Below are positions 6,801 through 7,519 of a DNA stretch of 7,519 bases, piece by piece. A program made the position numbers and the translations under genes. The notes under the pieces are model-generated. The model was not told the DNA's origin and made no database searches. It saw only the letters and a program-made list of their open reading frames with translations. Location of the stretch: the NCBI GenBank assembly GCA_003229495.1, contig QIEB01000050.1:1-7519 (forward strand), given 5' to 3'. The stretch's first letter is position 1, and each line of letters starts with the position of its first letter. This stretch comes from Flammeovirgaceae bacterium. Its GTDB lineage: Bacteria; Bacteroidota; Bacteroidia; Cytophagales; Cyclobacteriaceae.

Positions 6801-7519
6801 TTAATCGCACCCCAATAGTACTTCCAATGCTGGTAGCAGCTCATCAAACTTAAATTTGTATCCTGATGACTGGATTTTATTGGCTGAAACCCGATTTCCA
6901 CCTAACACCAATTGAGCCATTTCTCCTAGCACAATAGTTAACACCCAACCAGGCACTGCAGGCAACCAAAGATGTTTTTTCATAACCTTTGCCATGGTCC
7001 GGGTAAATTCCTCATTGGTGACTGCATTGGGTGCAACCGCATTAAAAACTCCGATCATCTTATAATCATCAATAGCTTTAACGAAGACCCCGCAAAGATC
7101 TTCGATATGTATCCAACTCATGTACTGCCTGCCTGATCCCAGGACCGATCCCAGATTTACACCCATTGATTGAGCCAATTTTGGCAAGGCACCACCTCTT
7201 TTACTTAGTACTATGCCTATTCTTAACGTCACCACTCGCAATTTTAGTTCTTCGAATTTGGCAATTTCCCGTTCCCAATGATGGGTTACCTGTGCTAAGA
7301 ATCTATTACCGGGTGGTGCTTCTTCGTCAATCCAGGCATCTCCCGTATTCAATCCATAAATGCCAATGGCAGAAGCCGAAACAAATGCTTCACAAGGGCT
7401 CTTTACGGTGGCCAATTTACCATATAGGAGTTTCGTTGTTTGCACCCGGCTTTGCAAAATCTCCTCTTTTCGTTTATTGGTCCACCTGCTATCAGCGATT
7501 CCTGCACCAGCCAGATGTA
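6801..7519 (-). CDS. TIGR01777-type NAD(P)-dependent epimerase/dehydratase, SDR family (5' end outside window)
   Basis: The frame is open to the window edge: 238 residues are visible from base 7517 to TAA (6801-6803). The first visible residues, HLAGAGIADSRWTNKRKEEI, followed by LQSRVQTTKLL, match the family's typical LAG-x-x-I-x-x-x-RW-x-x-x-x-K and SR-x-x-TT-x-x-L pattern, so the coding sequence clearly continues upstream. A TTG at 7455-7457 is internal, not the start. About 60 residues with the nucleotide-binding GxxGxxG motif should lie outside. Further motifs, numbered from the first visible residue: SASAIGIYG (47-55), a Ser/Tyr region as in SDR enzymes; VVTLRIGIVLSKRGGALPKL (95-114); SGRQYMSWIHIEDL (128-141); and the C-terminal DUF1731-like tail with NRVSANKIQSSGYKFKF. 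The substrate is unknown for this family; some members are named YfcH or SulA-like, and the protein is probably cytoplasmic. It is the first visible gene of the minus-strand operon. Confidence 0.93.
   Translation of the reverse strand, partial: HLAGAGIADSRWTNKRKEEILQSRVQTTKLLYGKLATVKSPCEAFVSASAIGIYGLNTGDAWIDEEAPPGNRFLAQVTHHWEREIAKFEELKLRVVTLRIGIVLSKRGGALPKLAQSMGVNLGSVLGSGRQYMSWIHIEDLCGVFVKAIDDYKMIGVFNAVAPNAVTNEEFTRTMAKVMKKHLWLPAVPGWVLTIVLGEMAQLVLGGNRVSANKIQSSGYKFKFDELLPALEVLLGCD

Noticed and set aside
7455..7457. TTG start for the epimerase gene, giving a 218-residue protein
   Set aside because: The frame stays open to the window edge and the residues upstream (HLAGAGIADSRWTNKRKEEI) fit the family pattern, so the TTG is an internal leucine codon and the gene is truncated by the window.

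Overview
The window looks like a chromosomal segment of a Bacteroidota member, probably of the Cytophagales/Cyclobacteriaceae type. The reasons are moderate GC by eye, a two-gene LytS/LytR-type sensor and LytTR regulator with an ATGA overlap, weak or absent Shine-Dalgarno sites before most genes, and protein sequences of Bacteroidota character (UvrA, LOG-family protein, MltD-like transglycosylase with a LysM-like tail). The taxonomic placement is inference from protein style, not from a database match.

Layout, left to right. Bases 1-158 hold the 3' end of a plus-strand gene that I do not recognise. Its stop codon directly abuts the stop codon of the next gene, which lies on the minus strand. 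Bases 159-1930 (minus) are a two-gene operon: a membrane histidine kinase of the LytS/YehU class, then a LytTR response regulator, translated with a 4-base overlap. Bases 1931-2132 are the only sizeable non-coding stretch. It contains a hexamer tandem repeat, an inverted repeat that is part of a roughly 24-base-spaced set of related 8-mers, and a strong hairpin whose T-run faces the plus strand.

Bases 2133-7519 (minus) are a tightly packed series of four genes, transcribed in the order TIGR01777-type epimerase (5' end outside the window), LOG-family nucleotide phosphoribohydrolase, lytic murein transglycosylase, uvrA. Spacers are 18, 0 and 30 bases, so they are probably one operon. The functions are mixed (sugar-nucleotide-like SDR enzyme, nucleotide salvage, peptidoglycan remodelling, nucleotide excision repair), so this is a housekeeping cluster rather than one pathway.

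I see no mobile element, CRISPR array, tRNA, rRNA or evident defence system. No wholly new system is supported. The most unusual material is the 1931-2134 intergenic region and the plus-facing terminator with no plus-strand gene in front of it.
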